From Marinibacterium sp039179965 (GTDB lineage: Bacteria; Pseudomonadota; Alphaproteobacteria; Rhodobacterales; Rhodobacteraceae): a stretch of 30,276 bases of DNA. The stretch spans positions 1-30,276 of the forward strand of contig JBCDEC010000018.1 in NCBI GenBank assembly GCA_039179965.1. Reading direction: 5' to 3'. The number at the start of each line of letters is the position of its first letter. Position 1 is the first letter of the stretch. The notes beneath the pieces are model-generated. The model did not search any database and was not told the origin of the DNA. It saw only the letters and a program-made list of their open reading frames with translations. The translations under genes were made by a program, and so were the position numbers. This document shows positions 14,731 to 23,565 of this stretch, in pieces.

Positions 14731-16062
14731 ATGCCAGGTCCCACCCCCACCCCCGTTGCCTCCGACGAAACCCTGCCCGATGCTGTCGATGTGGTTGTGA
14801 TCGGCGGCGGCATCATTGGCGCGGCGACGGCTCTGGAACTGGCCGAACGCGGCCAAAAGGTCTTGCTGGCCGAAAAGGGAGAGATCGGAGCCGAACAGTC
14901 TTCGCGCAATTGGGGTTGGGTCCGTCTGTCATTGCGAGACCCGCGTGAAATCCCGCTTATGATCGAATCAATTCGGATCTGGGAGGGTTTGGAGGCGCGG
15001 GTCGGTCGCAAGCTGGGTTACACCAAATGTGGCATTCTCTTTGCCGCGGCAGGCGGGCGCACCCAGAGCGGCTATGAGACCTGGACCAAGCATCTCGAAC
15101 CCTTTCAGATCCCCTATCGTTTGCTGCAGGAGGGCGATTTCAACGATCTGCTGCCAGGCCACCGGATGGCCGTGACGGGCGGTTTGTACACGGCAGGCGA
15201 TGGGCGGGCCGAACCACAATGGGCGGCGCCGGCCATTGCCGAAGGGGCACGTGACCAGGGCGCGCATGTGATGACGCACTGCGCGGTCCGTGGCCTGGAT
15301 TTGTCGGCTGGCCGGGTGAGCGGCGTGTTCACGGAAAAAGGCAGGGTGGCCTGTGACGCGGTGGTGCTGGCCGGCGGCGCCTGGTCGCGGCTCTTTGCCG
15401 GAAATGCCGGGATTGATCTGCCGCAATTGAGGGTCTTGAACACCGTGTTGCGCACCACGCCGGTCGAAAATGGCCCCGAGGTCTCGGCCTGGACCGATGA
15501 TGTGGCGATCCGCAAACGGGCGGATGGCGGCTATACCGTCGCGACCGGAGAAGGCAACGTGGTCGATCTGGTGCCCGACAGTTTCCGGCTGGCGCGGCAG
15601 TTCTTGCCGGCGCTGCGCGCAGAGTGGAAAGCGCTGGAGTTCCGCCTGTCGACACGGTTCTGGACCGAGGCCCGGACCCGGCGGCGCTGGGCGATGGATG
15701 AGATCTCGCCGTTCGAAGAGACCCGGATTCTGGATCCCGAACCGGTGGAGCGCTGGTGCCAGGCCAGTTTCAAGGCGGCCAAACGCGCCTTTCCGGCCCT
15801 CAAGGATACGCAGATTGTCGAGCGTTGGGCCGGGATGATCGATGTGACACCCGATGCCGTGCCAGTGATCTCAGAGATCGAGACCGTCCCCGGGTTTTAC
15901 ATGGCGACCGGGTTTTCAGGCCATGGTTTTGGCATCGGTCCCGGTACGGGGCGGTTGATGGCCGATCTGGTCACAGGACAGGCGCCGGTTGTAGACGCGC
16001 GGGCGCTGCGGTTCTCGCGGTTTCACGAGGACGGACCTGCGCGTCTGCTGAGCGGGGTGTGA
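14731..16062 (+). CDS. FAD-dependent oxidoreductase (DAO / DadA-like)
   Basis: A glycine/D-amino-acid-oxidase-fold flavoenzyme of 443 residues. The FAD-binding beta-alpha-beta unit VDVVVIGGGIIGAATALELA begins near residue 19. SSRNWGWVRLSLRDP follows, where the Ser-rich loop meets flavin. The C-terminal part has ERWAGMIDVTPDAVPVISEI and the closing GFYMATGFSGHGFGIGPGTG, both family hallmarks. It likely oxidises an amine or amino acid; the exact substrate cannot be read from sequence. I start at ATG 14731 because the upstream in-frame stretch from 14491 is atypical; the ribosome site is weak. It converges on the metallo-beta-lactamase gene with a shared hairpin between. Confidence 0.9.
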   Translation: MPGPTPTPVASDETLPDAVDVVVIGGGIIGAATALELAERGQKVLLAEKGEIGAEQSSRNWGWVRLSLRDPREIPLMIESIRIWEGLEARVGRKLGYTKCGILFAAAGGRTQSGYETWTKHLEPFQIPYRLLQEGDFNDLLPGHRMAVTGGLYTAGDGRAEPQWAAPAIAEGARDQGAHVMTHCAVRGLDLSAGRVSGVFTEKGRVACDAVVLAGGAWSRLFAGNAGIDLPQLRVLNTVLRTTPVENGPEVSAWTDDVAIRKRADGGYTVATGEGNVVDLVPDSFRLARQFLPALRAEWKALEFRLSTRFWTEARTRRRWAMDEISPFEETRILDPEPVERWCQASFKAAKRAFPALKDTQIVERWAGMIDVTPDAVPVISEIETVPGFYMATGFSGHGFGIGPGTGRLMADLVTGQAPVVDARALRFSRFHEDGPARLLSGV

Positions 16063-16077
16063 CCGGCGCAGTTGTGA

Positions 16078-16099
16078 GGCGGGCCAGAGGCGGCCCGCC
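16078..16099. terminator. Bidirectional hairpin between convergent genes
   Basis: Perfect eight-base arms GGCGGGCC (16078-16085) and GGCCCGCC (16092-16099), loop AGAGGC, lie 15 bases after both the FAD oxidoreductase stop and the MBL stop. There is no T tract on either strand, but position and stability favour a shared terminator. Confidence 0.5.
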
Positions 16100-16114
16100 G
16101 AACGATGACCGGGC

Positions 16115-17050
16115 TCAGCCCATCATCTGGTAGGTGACCGGCACAAAGCGGAAGCCACTGTCGCGGGGTTCCACAAAACCGGCGGCCGGGAACGGCAGGT
16201 GGTAGCCGATCATCGGGATCTTTTCGGAGGCCAGCATCTCCAGCACGCGGCGCCGCGACGCTGCGGCCGCGGCCTTGTCGGCGTCGAACTTGAAGCCCCA
16301 ATCCGGATCCTGGAAGGCGTAGACGTAGTGATTGGCCAGATCGGCCGTCAGCACGAGGCGCTGGCCGTCACTGTCGATCAGATACGTCATGTGGCCCGGC
16401 GAGTGCCCAAAGGCGGCCATGGCTGTCACGCCGGTCACCACATCTTCACCGTCACCGATGAAGGTCAACTTCTCGAGGAGAGGATCCACGTTGCTGGCCA
16501 TCAGGGTCGTGATGCGGTTTTCGCCCATCGCCTTCCAGGCGTCATATTCGACACTGCCGGCCACATACCGCGCATTGGGAAAGGTCGGCGCGCCTTCGGT
16601 CATCAATCCGCCGATATGATCGGGGTGCATATGGGTTAGCACGACAATCGTGACGTCTTCGGGTGTCTTGCCGGCGTCCGCGAGGGCCTTGGCAATGCCG
16701 CCCCGGCCGAGACCGGTGTCAAACAGCACCGTATCTGCTCCGGTGTCCACGAGGGTCGGGGTGATATAGTTCTGTGCGACCTCGGGAGAGATGAAATTGT
16801 TTGCGGACACTTCCGCGAACGTGGCGTCATCGACGCCTTCGGCAAACATCTCCTGCAGGTTGTCGCGGGGGCCCGTTCCGTCGAGCAGAGTGGTGACGCC
16901 GAAGTTGCCCAGTGTGAAGCTGCGCGCATGCGGCATGGCTGCGGGCGCGGGAGAATGCGCATCGGCCAGAACGGAGGAGGCCGTAGCGGCCGCCAGCGGC
17001 AGAGCCGCGCCGCCCATCAAAGCAGACCGGCGGGAAATGGAAAGGGACAT
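16115..17050 (-). CDS. Tat-exported MBL-fold metallo-hydrolase
   Basis: Zinc hydrolase of the metallo-beta-lactamase fold, 311 residues. It has a twin-arginine leader (SISRRSALMGGAALPLAAA, likely cleaved near VLADA), so the folded enzyme should be exported to the periplasm. Metal ligands are visible in LTHMHPDHIGG (HxHxDH), GHSPGHMTY, LTADLANHYVY and the late MIGYHLPFPA. Substrate unknown; related proteins include lactonases and other hydrolases. ATG 17050 is chosen because AAGGAG precedes it by eight bases; the ATG at 17077 lacks this and would push the twin-Arg motif inward. It is divergent from the DUF1801 gene. Confidence 0.92.
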   Translation of the reverse strand: MSLSISRRSALMGGAALPLAAATASSVLADAHSPAPAAMPHARSFTLGNFGVTTLLDGTGPRDNLQEMFAEGVDDATFAEVSANNFISPEVAQNYITPTLVDTGADTVLFDTGLGRGGIAKALADAGKTPEDVTIVVLTHMHPDHIGGLMTEGAPTFPNARYVAGSVEYDAWKAMGENRITTLMASNVDPLLEKLTFIGDGEDVVTGVTAMAAFGHSPGHMTYLIDSDGQRLVLTADLANHYVYAFQDPDWGFKFDADKAAAAASRRRVLEMLASEKIPMIGYHLPFPAAGFVEPRDSGFRFVPVTYQMMG

Positions 17051-17186
17051 GAGTGGTTCTCCTTGTGAGTTAGCCAAAGGTAGGTCTGCAGCGACCGCGT
17101 GCCGCAGGCTTCAACTTTTTGTGATCGGCGCGGATGAGGAGGGCGGTTCCGGGGCATTTTGAAAAAGAAAGAAGCAGGACGTGGCA

Positions 17187-17615
17187 ATGAGTGGCAACAA
17201 GACGACCGAGACCGGCGGGTCTGTGGCGGATTTTCTGGCGCAGGTGGAGCCGGCGCGCCGGGCGGCAGATGCCGTGGTGCTGGAGCGCTTCTTTCGCGAT
17301 GTGACCGGGTTTGCGCCGCGGATGTGGGGGCCCAGCATTGTGGGCTATGGGCGCTATCACTACGTCTATGCTTCCGGGCGCGAAGGCGACACGCTTGCGA
17401 CCGGGTTCTCACCGCGCAAGGCGTCGATGTCGATCTACATCATGCCGGGATACGCCGATTTCGGCGAGATCCTGGGCCGGTTGGGCAAACACAAGATCGG
17501 CAAGTCCTGCCTTTATGTGAACAGGCTCGCCGACATCGACATGGACGTTCTGGCCGAGTTGGTGCGTGCAGGACTGCGGGACTTGGGCCAGCGCTGGCCG
17601 GTGGAGTCAACCTGA
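17187..17615 (+). CDS. DUF1801 domain protein
   Basis: A 142-residue protein of the DUF1801 family, recognised from FAPRMWGPSIVGYGRYHYVY and the later SIYIMPGYADFGEILGRLGK, with GKSCLYVNRLADIDMDVLAE near the end. Family members are small cytoplasmic proteins with a SufE/YdhG-like fold and no established activity. GCAGGA lies seven bases before ATG 17187; a GTG six bases earlier is also possible. The stop is 138 bases before gltX on the same strand, with a C-tract repeat between, so co-transcription is possible. Confidence 0.85.
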   Translation: MSGNKTTETGGSVADFLAQVEPARRAADAVVLERFFRDVTGFAPRMWGPSIVGYGRYHYVYASGREGDTLATGFSPRKASMSIYIMPGYADFGEILGRLGKHKIGKSCLYVNRLADIDMDVLAELVRAGLRDLGQRWPVEST

Positions 17616-17638
17616 GCCGGGTCTCAAGTTCCGATCTG

Positions 17639-17684
17639 CCCCCCGCTCTCCCCGATCTGCCCCCGATTTGCCCCCGATCTACCC
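17639..17684 (-). repeat. C-tract tandem repeat, G-quadruplex-capable on the minus strand
   Basis: On the plus strand C tracts of 6, 4, 5, 5 and 3 are separated by GCTCT, GATCTG, GATTTG and GATCTA, an imperfect 11-base tandem repeat. The minus strand therefore has four G tracts of at least four with loops of five or six, satisfying the usual intramolecular quadruplex rule. It sits 69 bases before the gltX start; the G-rich strand is the template strand for gltX. Confidence 0.65.
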
Positions 17685-17753
17685 GACGTGTCATGGACGT
17701 GATGTGGACATTTCCGGCTCTGCGTGAGACATCGCGGCATCCAGGAGGCTGAC

Positions 17754-19079
17754 ATGACCACCACCCGTTTTGCGCCATCTCCCACCGGCTATATTCACGT
17801 GGGCAATCTGCGGACCGCGCTGATGAACTACCTGATCGCGCGACAGGCCGGCGGGACCTTTATTCTGCGCATCGATGACACCGACCCGGAGCGGTCGAAG
17901 GACACCTATGTCGATGCGGTGAAAGAAGATCTTGCGTGGTTGGGCCTGACCTGGGACCGGGTGGAGCGTCAGTCAGAGCGTCTGGACCTGTATCGCGATA
18001 CCGCGGATCGGTTGCGCGAGATGGGCCGGTTTTATGAGGCCTGGGAGACGCCGACGGAACTGGATCTGAAGCGCAAGAAGCAACTGAACATGGGGCGGCC
18101 GCCGGTCTACGACCGGGCGGCTCTGGCCTTGTCGGAGGCTGAGAAAGACGCATTGCGGGCCGAACGTGGTGAAGGCGTCTGGCGGTTCAAGCTCGACCAG
18201 GACCGGATCGAATGGGTGGACGGGATCTTGGGAGAGACCTCCATTGACGCGGCAAGCGTCTCGGACCCGGTGCTGATCCGACAGGACGGACAGGTGCTCT
18301 ATACGCTTGCCTCGGTGGTCGATGACACCGAGATGGGGGTGACGGACGTGGTGCGGGGCGCCGATCACGTGACCAACACGGCGACACAGATCCAGATCAT
18401 CGCGGCGCTTGGCGGGGCCTGCCCGCGCTTTGCGCATCACTCGCTGCTGACCGGGCCGCAGGGAGAGGCCTTGTCCAAGCGGCTGGGCACCCTGGCCTTG
18501 CGCGATCTGCGCGAAGCGGGCGTCAAGCCGATGGCCCTGTTGAGCCTTATGGCGCGCCTGGGCTCGGCCGATCCGGTGGAACTGCGCACAGAGATGGACG
18601 CCCTGATCGAGGGGTTTGACATCTCGCGCTTCGGCGCGGCGCCGACGAAATTCGATGTCGACGATCTTTATCCTCTGACCGCGCGCTACCTGCAGACCCT
18701 GCCGCTTGAGGCCGTGGCCTCTGAGGTGGCCGCCCTGGGCGTGCCCGAGGATCTGGCACCGGCGTTTTGGGCGGTGATGAAAGAGAATGTCACCACGCTG
18801 CGCGATCTGCAGCCCTGGTGGGCGCGGCTGCGCGACGGAGCGGTGCCGGATGTGGCCGAGGACGACCGCGACTTCATCGCCTTTGCTTTCGGGCTGCTGC
18901 CCGAGCCGCCCTATGACGAGACCACCTGGAGCGCCTGGACCACGGCTGTGAAGCACGAGTCCGGCCGCAAGGGCAAAGCGCTGTTCATGCCGCTGCGCAT
19001 GGCATTGACCGGGCAGGCACGGGGGCCGGAGATGGCCGCCCTCATGCCGCTGATGCAGAAGGTCAACAAGACGTTCTAG
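17754..19079 (+). CDS. gltX: Glutamyl-tRNA synthetase, second type
   Basis: Class I aminoacyl-tRNA synthetase charging tRNA with Glu, 441 residues. It starts TTRFAPSPTGYIHVGNLRTA, where HVGN is the HIGH signature. The KMSKS counterpart is ALSKRLG around residue 247, followed by a short anticodon-binding domain. The form, with SKRLGTLALRDLREAGVKPM, resembles the shorter GltX2 group; alphaproteobacteria commonly carry two GluRS genes, and the second can differ in tRNA preference. In organisms with GatCAB one of them supplies Glu-tRNA(Gln); which one applies here cannot be told. AGGAGG stands five bases before ATG 17754, a strong ribosome site. Confidence 0.94.
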   Translation: MTTTRFAPSPTGYIHVGNLRTALMNYLIARQAGGTFILRIDDTDPERSKDTYVDAVKEDLAWLGLTWDRVERQSERLDLYRDTADRLREMGRFYEAWETPTELDLKRKKQLNMGRPPVYDRAALALSEAEKDALRAERGEGVWRFKLDQDRIEWVDGILGETSIDAASVSDPVLIRQDGQVLYTLASVVDDTEMGVTDVVRGADHVTNTATQIQIIAALGGACPRFAHHSLLTGPQGEALSKRLGTLALRDLREAGVKPMALLSLMARLGSADPVELRTEMDALIEGFDISRFGAAPTKFDVDDLYPLTARYLQTLPLEAVASEVAALGVPEDLAPAFWAVMKENVTTLRDLQPWWARLRDGAVPDVAEDDRDFIAFAFGLLPEPPYDETTWSAWTTAVKHESGRKGKALFMPLRMALTGQARGPEMAALMPLMQKVNKTF

Positions 19080-19093
19080 GCGTCAGACCGGTC

Positions 19094-19660
19094 TCAGCTG
19101 GTTGTGATCGGCACGCCGCAGGCCGCGAGTTTGTCGTCAACCAGGGCCTGCTCATCGCGGGTCAGGTTCTGGTGGCGGGGATACCGGGGCGCGGCCCGGT
19201 CGTTTTGGACCGGGCTCTGCCAGCCATCGGTGGTGGCGAAGAAGCGGTCGACACCCTGTTCTCCAAAGACCTGCAGATAGCCCTGAATGACCACGTCCAG
19301 GTAGCTCATCATGATCGGGTGCGGCACGTCGGGCCGGTGCTGGTCGGCCTCGGGCACCGCATAGATCGCGATCTCCAGCGCCCGTGAAACGGGGTGGGCC
19401 ACCTGTGGGGTCACCGGGTGCCTCTGGTAGGCCCATTCGCGCCGGTCCAGATCCGCCCAGTCATCGCCCGGCACATGGGCGATCATGCCGTCGATCTCGG
19501 CATCCGGGTCGGGGACCACGGTCAGAAATGCGATCTCCCGCATGGTTGTATAGCGCCAGGCCCGCCGCCAGCCACGGATCCTGGCCGGATGGGCGTCCGT
19601 GTAGGAATGGGTCGCAAGGTTCACCAGGCTGCCATAGCCAAAAAAGAAGGGGTCGGGCAT
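19094..19660 (-). CDS. Gamma-glutamylcyclotransferase-like protein
   Basis: Belongs to the GGCT/AIG2 fold, which releases 5-oxoproline from gamma-glutamyl compounds. The 188 residues begin PFFFGYGSLVNLATHSYTDA, with the glycine-rich YGSL substrate loop, and the probable catalytic Glu is in LDRREWAYQRHPV. The C-terminal part has a stretch (VIQGYLQVFGEQGVDRFFAT) found in long bacterial members. ATG 19660 follows GGAG at seven bases and is four bases from the stop of the ABC permease, so it is the last gene of the ybbA-ybbP operon. Substrate is inferred only at family level. Confidence 0.85.
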   Translation of the reverse strand: MPDPFFFGYGSLVNLATHSYTDAHPARIRGWRRAWRYTTMREIAFLTVVPDPDAEIDGMIAHVPGDDWADLDRREWAYQRHPVTPQVAHPVSRALEIAIYAVPEADQHRPDVPHPIMMSYLDVVIQGYLQVFGEQGVDRFFATTDGWQSPVQNDRAAPRYPRHQNLTRDEQALVDDKLAACGVPITTS

Positions 19661-19664
19661 TGGG

Positions 19665-22193
19665 CTACTCCGTGGCGCGCAGGATTCGGGCGGGGCGGGC
19701 CGCCAGCGGCGCCCAGGCATAGGCGATGCCAGCCAGAAGCGTCGCGGCGATCCCACCGGTGACAATGATCAGCGCGGACGACCAGATCACCGCATAATCG
19801 GTGTCGAGGATGAAAAAGCAGACGGCCCATCCGCCGGCGATCCCGGCAACCAGCGCCACGACGCCTGCAGCGGCACCCAGGATCGCGGCCCGCAGGGTAA
19901 AGCTTGCCAGGATCTGGCTGCGGGGTGCGCCCAGCGTCTTTAGCACGGCGGCCTCATAGGTGCGCGCGCTCACGCCGGAGGCGGCGGCGCCGATCAACAC
20001 CAGGAAACCGGTGAGCAACGTGGCCATGGCACCATAGGTCGTGGCCGCAGCCAGGCCCGACAGCACACTGGCCACGCGCTCGATGGCGTCACGCACGCGG
20101 ATCGCGGTAACATTCGGGAAGGCCGCGCCGACGTCCCTCAGGATGGCTGCATCGATATCGGCGTCGGCATAGACGGTGGCTATGAAAGAGTGCGGCGCAG
20201 CGGCGATGGCCGACGGGTTCATTGCCAGCGTGAAGCCCATGCCGGCTGTCGAGAAATCGACTTCGCGGAAGCTCGCAACGGTCGTTTCGAAATCGCGCCC
20301 AAGAATATTGACGGTCATCGTATCGCCGATCTGCAATCCGATCTCGCGGGCCTCTTCATCCGCGACCGAGACAAGCGGCGGTCCGGCGTAGTCCGTGCCC
20401 CACCATTCGCCTTCGGTGATCCGTGTCCGGTCGGGCAGCGGGCCGGAGTAGGTCACGCCGCGATCTCCTTCGACCAGCCAATGATCCCCGGCAAACTCGC
20501 GTGCGGGCATGCCGTTTATCCTGGTGATGATACCGCGCAGCATCGGCGCGCTGTCCAGGCGGGAGACCTCCGGGAAGGCCTTCAGCTGCGCGGCGAGGTC
20601 CGGCATCTGGTCCTTCTGGATATCGACGAAGAAGAAGGATGGCGCGACGTCGGGGAGGTTGTTTGTGATCGCATTGCGCAAATTGCCGTCAATTTGTCCG
20701 ACGGCCGCCAGAACCGAAAGGCCCAGGCCGAGGGACAGAACCACAGACCCTGCCCCCTCGCGGGTTCCTGAGATCTCTGCCAGAGCCCATCTCAAGGTCG
20801 GCCGGCCCCGGGCCCAGAACGCGGCCCGTTTGGCCACGGACCGGATTCCCCACGCGGCGAGCGCCAGGATCAGGAGCGCACCGCAGATGCCCCCGGTGGT
20901 CCAGAGCGTCAGCCACAGGGTTCCGCTGAACCAGGCGGCGGATCCGACAAGGGCCGCCAGCGCCAGCCCTAGCGCCACGAGAAACCGCGGGCGCGGCAGC
21001 AGGCGCGCGGCCGCCAGCGCATCGCGAAACAGCGTGGCGGCCCGGATGTCTTCCGCCCGCGCCAGAGGCAGAAGCGTGAAGATAAAGGCTGTCAGAACAC
21101 CGTAGAGCGCAGCCTCGGCCAGCGGTGCGGGATCGACGGAAAAGGCGGTCGGCACCGGCAATTGCGAGTCGATCAGTGGCGACAGGATCAAAGGCACCAC
21201 AAGGCCCAGAAGCAGGCCAAGCGCGATGCCGATCACCGACAGCACGCCGATCTGAATGAAATAGGTCTGAAAGATCGTCGCACGGTCCGCGCCCAACGTG
21301 CGCAGCGTGGCAATCGTGGAGGTCTTGGTCGCGAGATAGGCGCGGACGGCAGCCGAGACGCCAACGCCCCCGACGGCGAGGCCCGACAGTCCCACGAGGA
21401 TCAGAAACGCGCCCAACCGGTCGACAAATTCGCTGACCCCGGGTGCGCCATTGCGGGCATCGCTCCAGCGCAGGCCAGAGGTTTCAAAGGCCGCCTGGGC
21501 GTCTTTTTGGACGACGTCGAGGTCTGCGCGCTCCGGCAGGTCCAGCCGGTACTTCGAGGAAAAGAGCGTGCCAGGGGCAAGCAGACCCGACCCTTCCAGA
21601 TCTGCGCGCCGAACGATCGTGCGCGGGCCAAGACCAAACCCGCCGGACGCGCTGTCGGGTTCGCTGAGCAGGGCGGCGGTGAGGGTGAAGTCTTGTGTGC
21701 CAAGCGCCACCCGATCCCCGATCGACAGGCCGAGGCGGTCGATCAACACAGGGTCCATCACGATGCCCGGGCGCCCATCGGCGCCGTCAAGCGCGTCTGA
21801 CAAGGGGATTTCGGGCGACATCTCCGGCGCGCCTAACAGCGGATACGCGCCGTCCACCGCCTTGACCTGGGTCAGGCCACGCTCGGTAACGCCATCGCGG
21901 GTGACAACGGCCATCGACCGGAAATCGGCGATTTCGGAGACCCGGTCGGATCGTGCCTCCATCCACGCACGCTCTTGCGCCGTGGCAAAGCGGTAGGTGA
22001 ATTCCATCTCGGCATCGCCGCCCAGGATCGCTGCGCCTTCGCGTTCCAGACCGGCTTCAATGGCCGCGCGAACCGTGCCCACGGCAGCGATTGCTCCGAC
22101 ACCGAGCGCCAGGCAGGCCAGAAAGATCCGAAAGGCGCGCAGACCGCCCCGCAATTCTCGACGCGCAAAGCGGGCCGCGACGGGCAGGCTCAT
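19665..22193 (-). CDS. ybbP: ABC transporter permease, YbbP family
   Basis: Large inner-membrane permease of 842 residues with FtsX-type domains. One helix lies near the N-terminus (FRIFLACLALGVGAIAAVG), then a long periplasmic part, then helix clusters around residues 260-420 and a final four-helix set (including LLTGFLVLIGAAASGVSART). Length and layout fit E. coli YbbP (about 800 residues), a type VII-like mechanotransmitting transporter without a transport channel. With YbbA and a TesA esterase it is thought to handle membrane-bound hydrophobic compounds. Its ATG overlaps the ybbA stop as ATGA. The divergent esterase gene nearby supports the assignment. Confidence 0.93.
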   Translation of the reverse strand: MSLPVAARFARRELRGGLRAFRIFLACLALGVGAIAAVGTVRAAIEAGLEREGAAILGGDAEMEFTYRFATAQERAWMEARSDRVSEIADFRSMAVVTRDGVTERGLTQVKAVDGAYPLLGAPEMSPEIPLSDALDGADGRPGIVMDPVLIDRLGLSIGDRVALGTQDFTLTAALLSEPDSASGGFGLGPRTIVRRADLEGSGLLAPGTLFSSKYRLDLPERADLDVVQKDAQAAFETSGLRWSDARNGAPGVSEFVDRLGAFLILVGLSGLAVGGVGVSAAVRAYLATKTSTIATLRTLGADRATIFQTYFIQIGVLSVIGIALGLLLGLVVPLILSPLIDSQLPVPTAFSVDPAPLAEAALYGVLTAFIFTLLPLARAEDIRAATLFRDALAAARLLPRPRFLVALGLALAALVGSAAWFSGTLWLTLWTTGGICGALLILALAAWGIRSVAKRAAFWARGRPTLRWALAEISGTREGAGSVVLSLGLGLSVLAAVGQIDGNLRNAITNNLPDVAPSFFFVDIQKDQMPDLAAQLKAFPEVSRLDSAPMLRGIITRINGMPAREFAGDHWLVEGDRGVTYSGPLPDRTRITEGEWWGTDYAGPPLVSVADEEAREIGLQIGDTMTVNILGRDFETTVASFREVDFSTAGMGFTLAMNPSAIAAAPHSFIATVYADADIDAAILRDVGAAFPNVTAIRVRDAIERVASVLSGLAAATTYGAMATLLTGFLVLIGAAASGVSARTYEAAVLKTLGAPRSQILASFTLRAAILGAAAGVVALVAGIAGGWAVCFFILDTDYAVIWSSALIIVTGGIAATLLAGIAYAWAPLAARPARILRATE

Positions 22194-22876
22194 GCGGCGG
22201 CCTCGGCCGACCCATCGTCGATCCGACCGTCGCGCAACTGGATGACCCGATCGCAGCGCCCGGCCAGTTCCGCCGAATGGGTGACCAGAACCAGGGTCGC
22301 GCCGTGCACGTCCCGCAATTCAAAAAGCAGATCCATGATGGCTGCCCCGTTGGTGGCATCGAGATTTCCCGTCGGTTCATCCGCCAGCAACAGTTTGGGG
22401 CGCGGCGCCGAGGCCCGGGCCAGCGCAACGCGCTGCTGCTCGCCACCGGACAATTGCGCCGGATAGTGATCGGCGCGGTGGGTCAGACCGACTCGCTCCA
22501 ACTCGGAGGAGGCGCGGTCAAAGGCGTCCTCGGCTCCGGCAAGCTCCAGCGGCGTGGCCACGTTCTCCAGCGCCGTCATAGTCGGAATAAGATGGAACGA
22601 CTGGAACACCACGCCCATCGTGTCGCGCCGGAATCGCGCCAACGCATCTTCGTCCATGGCAGTCAGATCCTGACCGAGGGCCAGAATCGTTCCGCCGGTG
22701 GCCTGCTCCAATCCGCCCATCACCATCAGAAGCGATGACTTGCCGGAGCCGGATGGCCCGACGAGCCCCAGCGTTTCACCTTCCACAACCTCCATGGTGA
22801 TCCCATGAAGGATGTCGATGCGCCCGGCATTGCTTTCCAGCGACAGCGCGGCATTCTGCAGAGAGAGGACGGGCAT
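22190..22876 (-). CDS. ybbA: ABC transporter ATPase, YbbA family
   Basis: Cytoplasmic ATPase subunit of the YbbAP transporter, 228 residues, close to LolD and MacB ATPases. Visible motifs are Walker A GPSGSGKSS, Q-loop VFQSFHL, signature LSGGEQQRVALARA, Walker B with D-loop LLLADEPTGNLD, and the H-loop in LVLVTHSAEL. All catalytic residues are present. ATG 22876 follows CAGGAAA at good spacing; the ATG at 22945 would overlap the divergent tesA start and adds 23 odd residues. It overlaps ybbP by four bases and is separated from tesA by 47 bases that hold both promoters. Confidence 0.95.
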   Translation of the reverse strand: MPVLSLQNAALSLESNAGRIDILHGITMEVVEGETLGLVGPSGSGKSSLLMVMGGLEQATGGTILALGQDLTAMDEDALARFRRDTMGVVFQSFHLIPTMTALENVATPLELAGAEDAFDRASSELERVGLTHRADHYPAQLSGGEQQRVALARASAPRPKLLLADEPTGNLDATNGAAIMDLLFELRDVHGATLVLVTHSAELAGRCDRVIQLRDGRIDDGSAEAAA

Positions 22877-22923
22877 GGCATTTCCTGTGTCAGTCTGTTG
22901 AGGGATATGGAGCATCGAAGCAT

Positions 22924-23562
22924 ATGCGCAAGATCGGATGGGCATTGGCGTTGGTTTTGGTCTGGTCTGGGCTGGCCCGCGCAGAGGTCGTAATCGCAGC
23001 CCTGGGGGACAGTCTGACGCAGGGCTATGGGCTGCCGGTGGAAGACGGGTTTGTGCCGCAACTGGAACGCTGGCTGATCGCGCAGGGAGCGGATGTCCGG
23101 CTGATCAACGCCGGGGTGTCCGGTGACACGACGGCCGGTGGTGCCGCGCGGGTGGATTGGACGCTGTCTGACGACGTCCAGGGCATGATCGTGGCGCTGG
23201 GTGGGAACGATCTGCTGCGCGGTCTCGATCCGGCCACCAGTCGGGCCAACATCGATACCATCCTGCAGGCGGCCGCGGCCCGCGACGTTCCCGTGCTGCT
23301 GGTTGGGTTTGCGGCGCCGCAGAATTATGGGGCCGACTACAAGCAGGCGTTTGACTCGATCTATCCTGACCTGTCCTCCGAATATGGCACGCTGTACGCC
23401 GACAGCTTTTTTGCGGGACTGGAAGCCGTGACCGAGGATGTGGCGGGTTTGCGCAGCTATCTTCAGGCCGATGGATTGCATCCCAACGCTGAGGCCGTTG
23501 CGTTGATCGTTGACGGTCTGGGGCCGGCGGTTCTGGAGCTTGTGGCGCAATCGCAGGAGTGA
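22924..23562 (+). CDS. tesA: Periplasmic SGNH esterase, TesA type
   Basis: Multifunctional arylesterase/acyl-thioesterase/lysophospholipase L1 family, 212 residues. A clear signal peptide (IGWALALVLVWSGLARA, cut before EVV) sends it to the periplasm. The SGNH blocks are present: Ser in ALGDSLTQGYGL, Gly in the INAGVSGDTT region, Asn in ALGGNDLLRG, and the Asp-His pair in ADGLHPNAEA. Divergence from ybbA-ybbP is the conserved arrangement also known in E. coli, where the products are reported to act together. GGAG precedes the ATG by 11 bases. Three bases after its stop the YedK-like gene begins. Confidence 0.94.
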   Translation: MRKIGWALALVLVWSGLARAEVVIAALGDSLTQGYGLPVEDGFVPQLERWLIAQGADVRLINAGVSGDTTAGGAARVDWTLSDDVQGMIVALGGNDLLRGLDPATSRANIDTILQAAAARDVPVLLVGFAAPQNYGADYKQAFDSIYPDLSSEYGTLYADSFFAGLEAVTEDVAGLRSYLQADGLHPNAEAVALIVDGLGPAVLELVAQSQE

Positions 23563-23565
23563 TCC

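Noticed and set aside
17973..18956. Minus-strand frame of about 327 codons opposite gltX
   Set aside because: Antisense shadow of a clear glutamyl-tRNA synthetase, rich in Arg, His and Gln with no recognisable domain.
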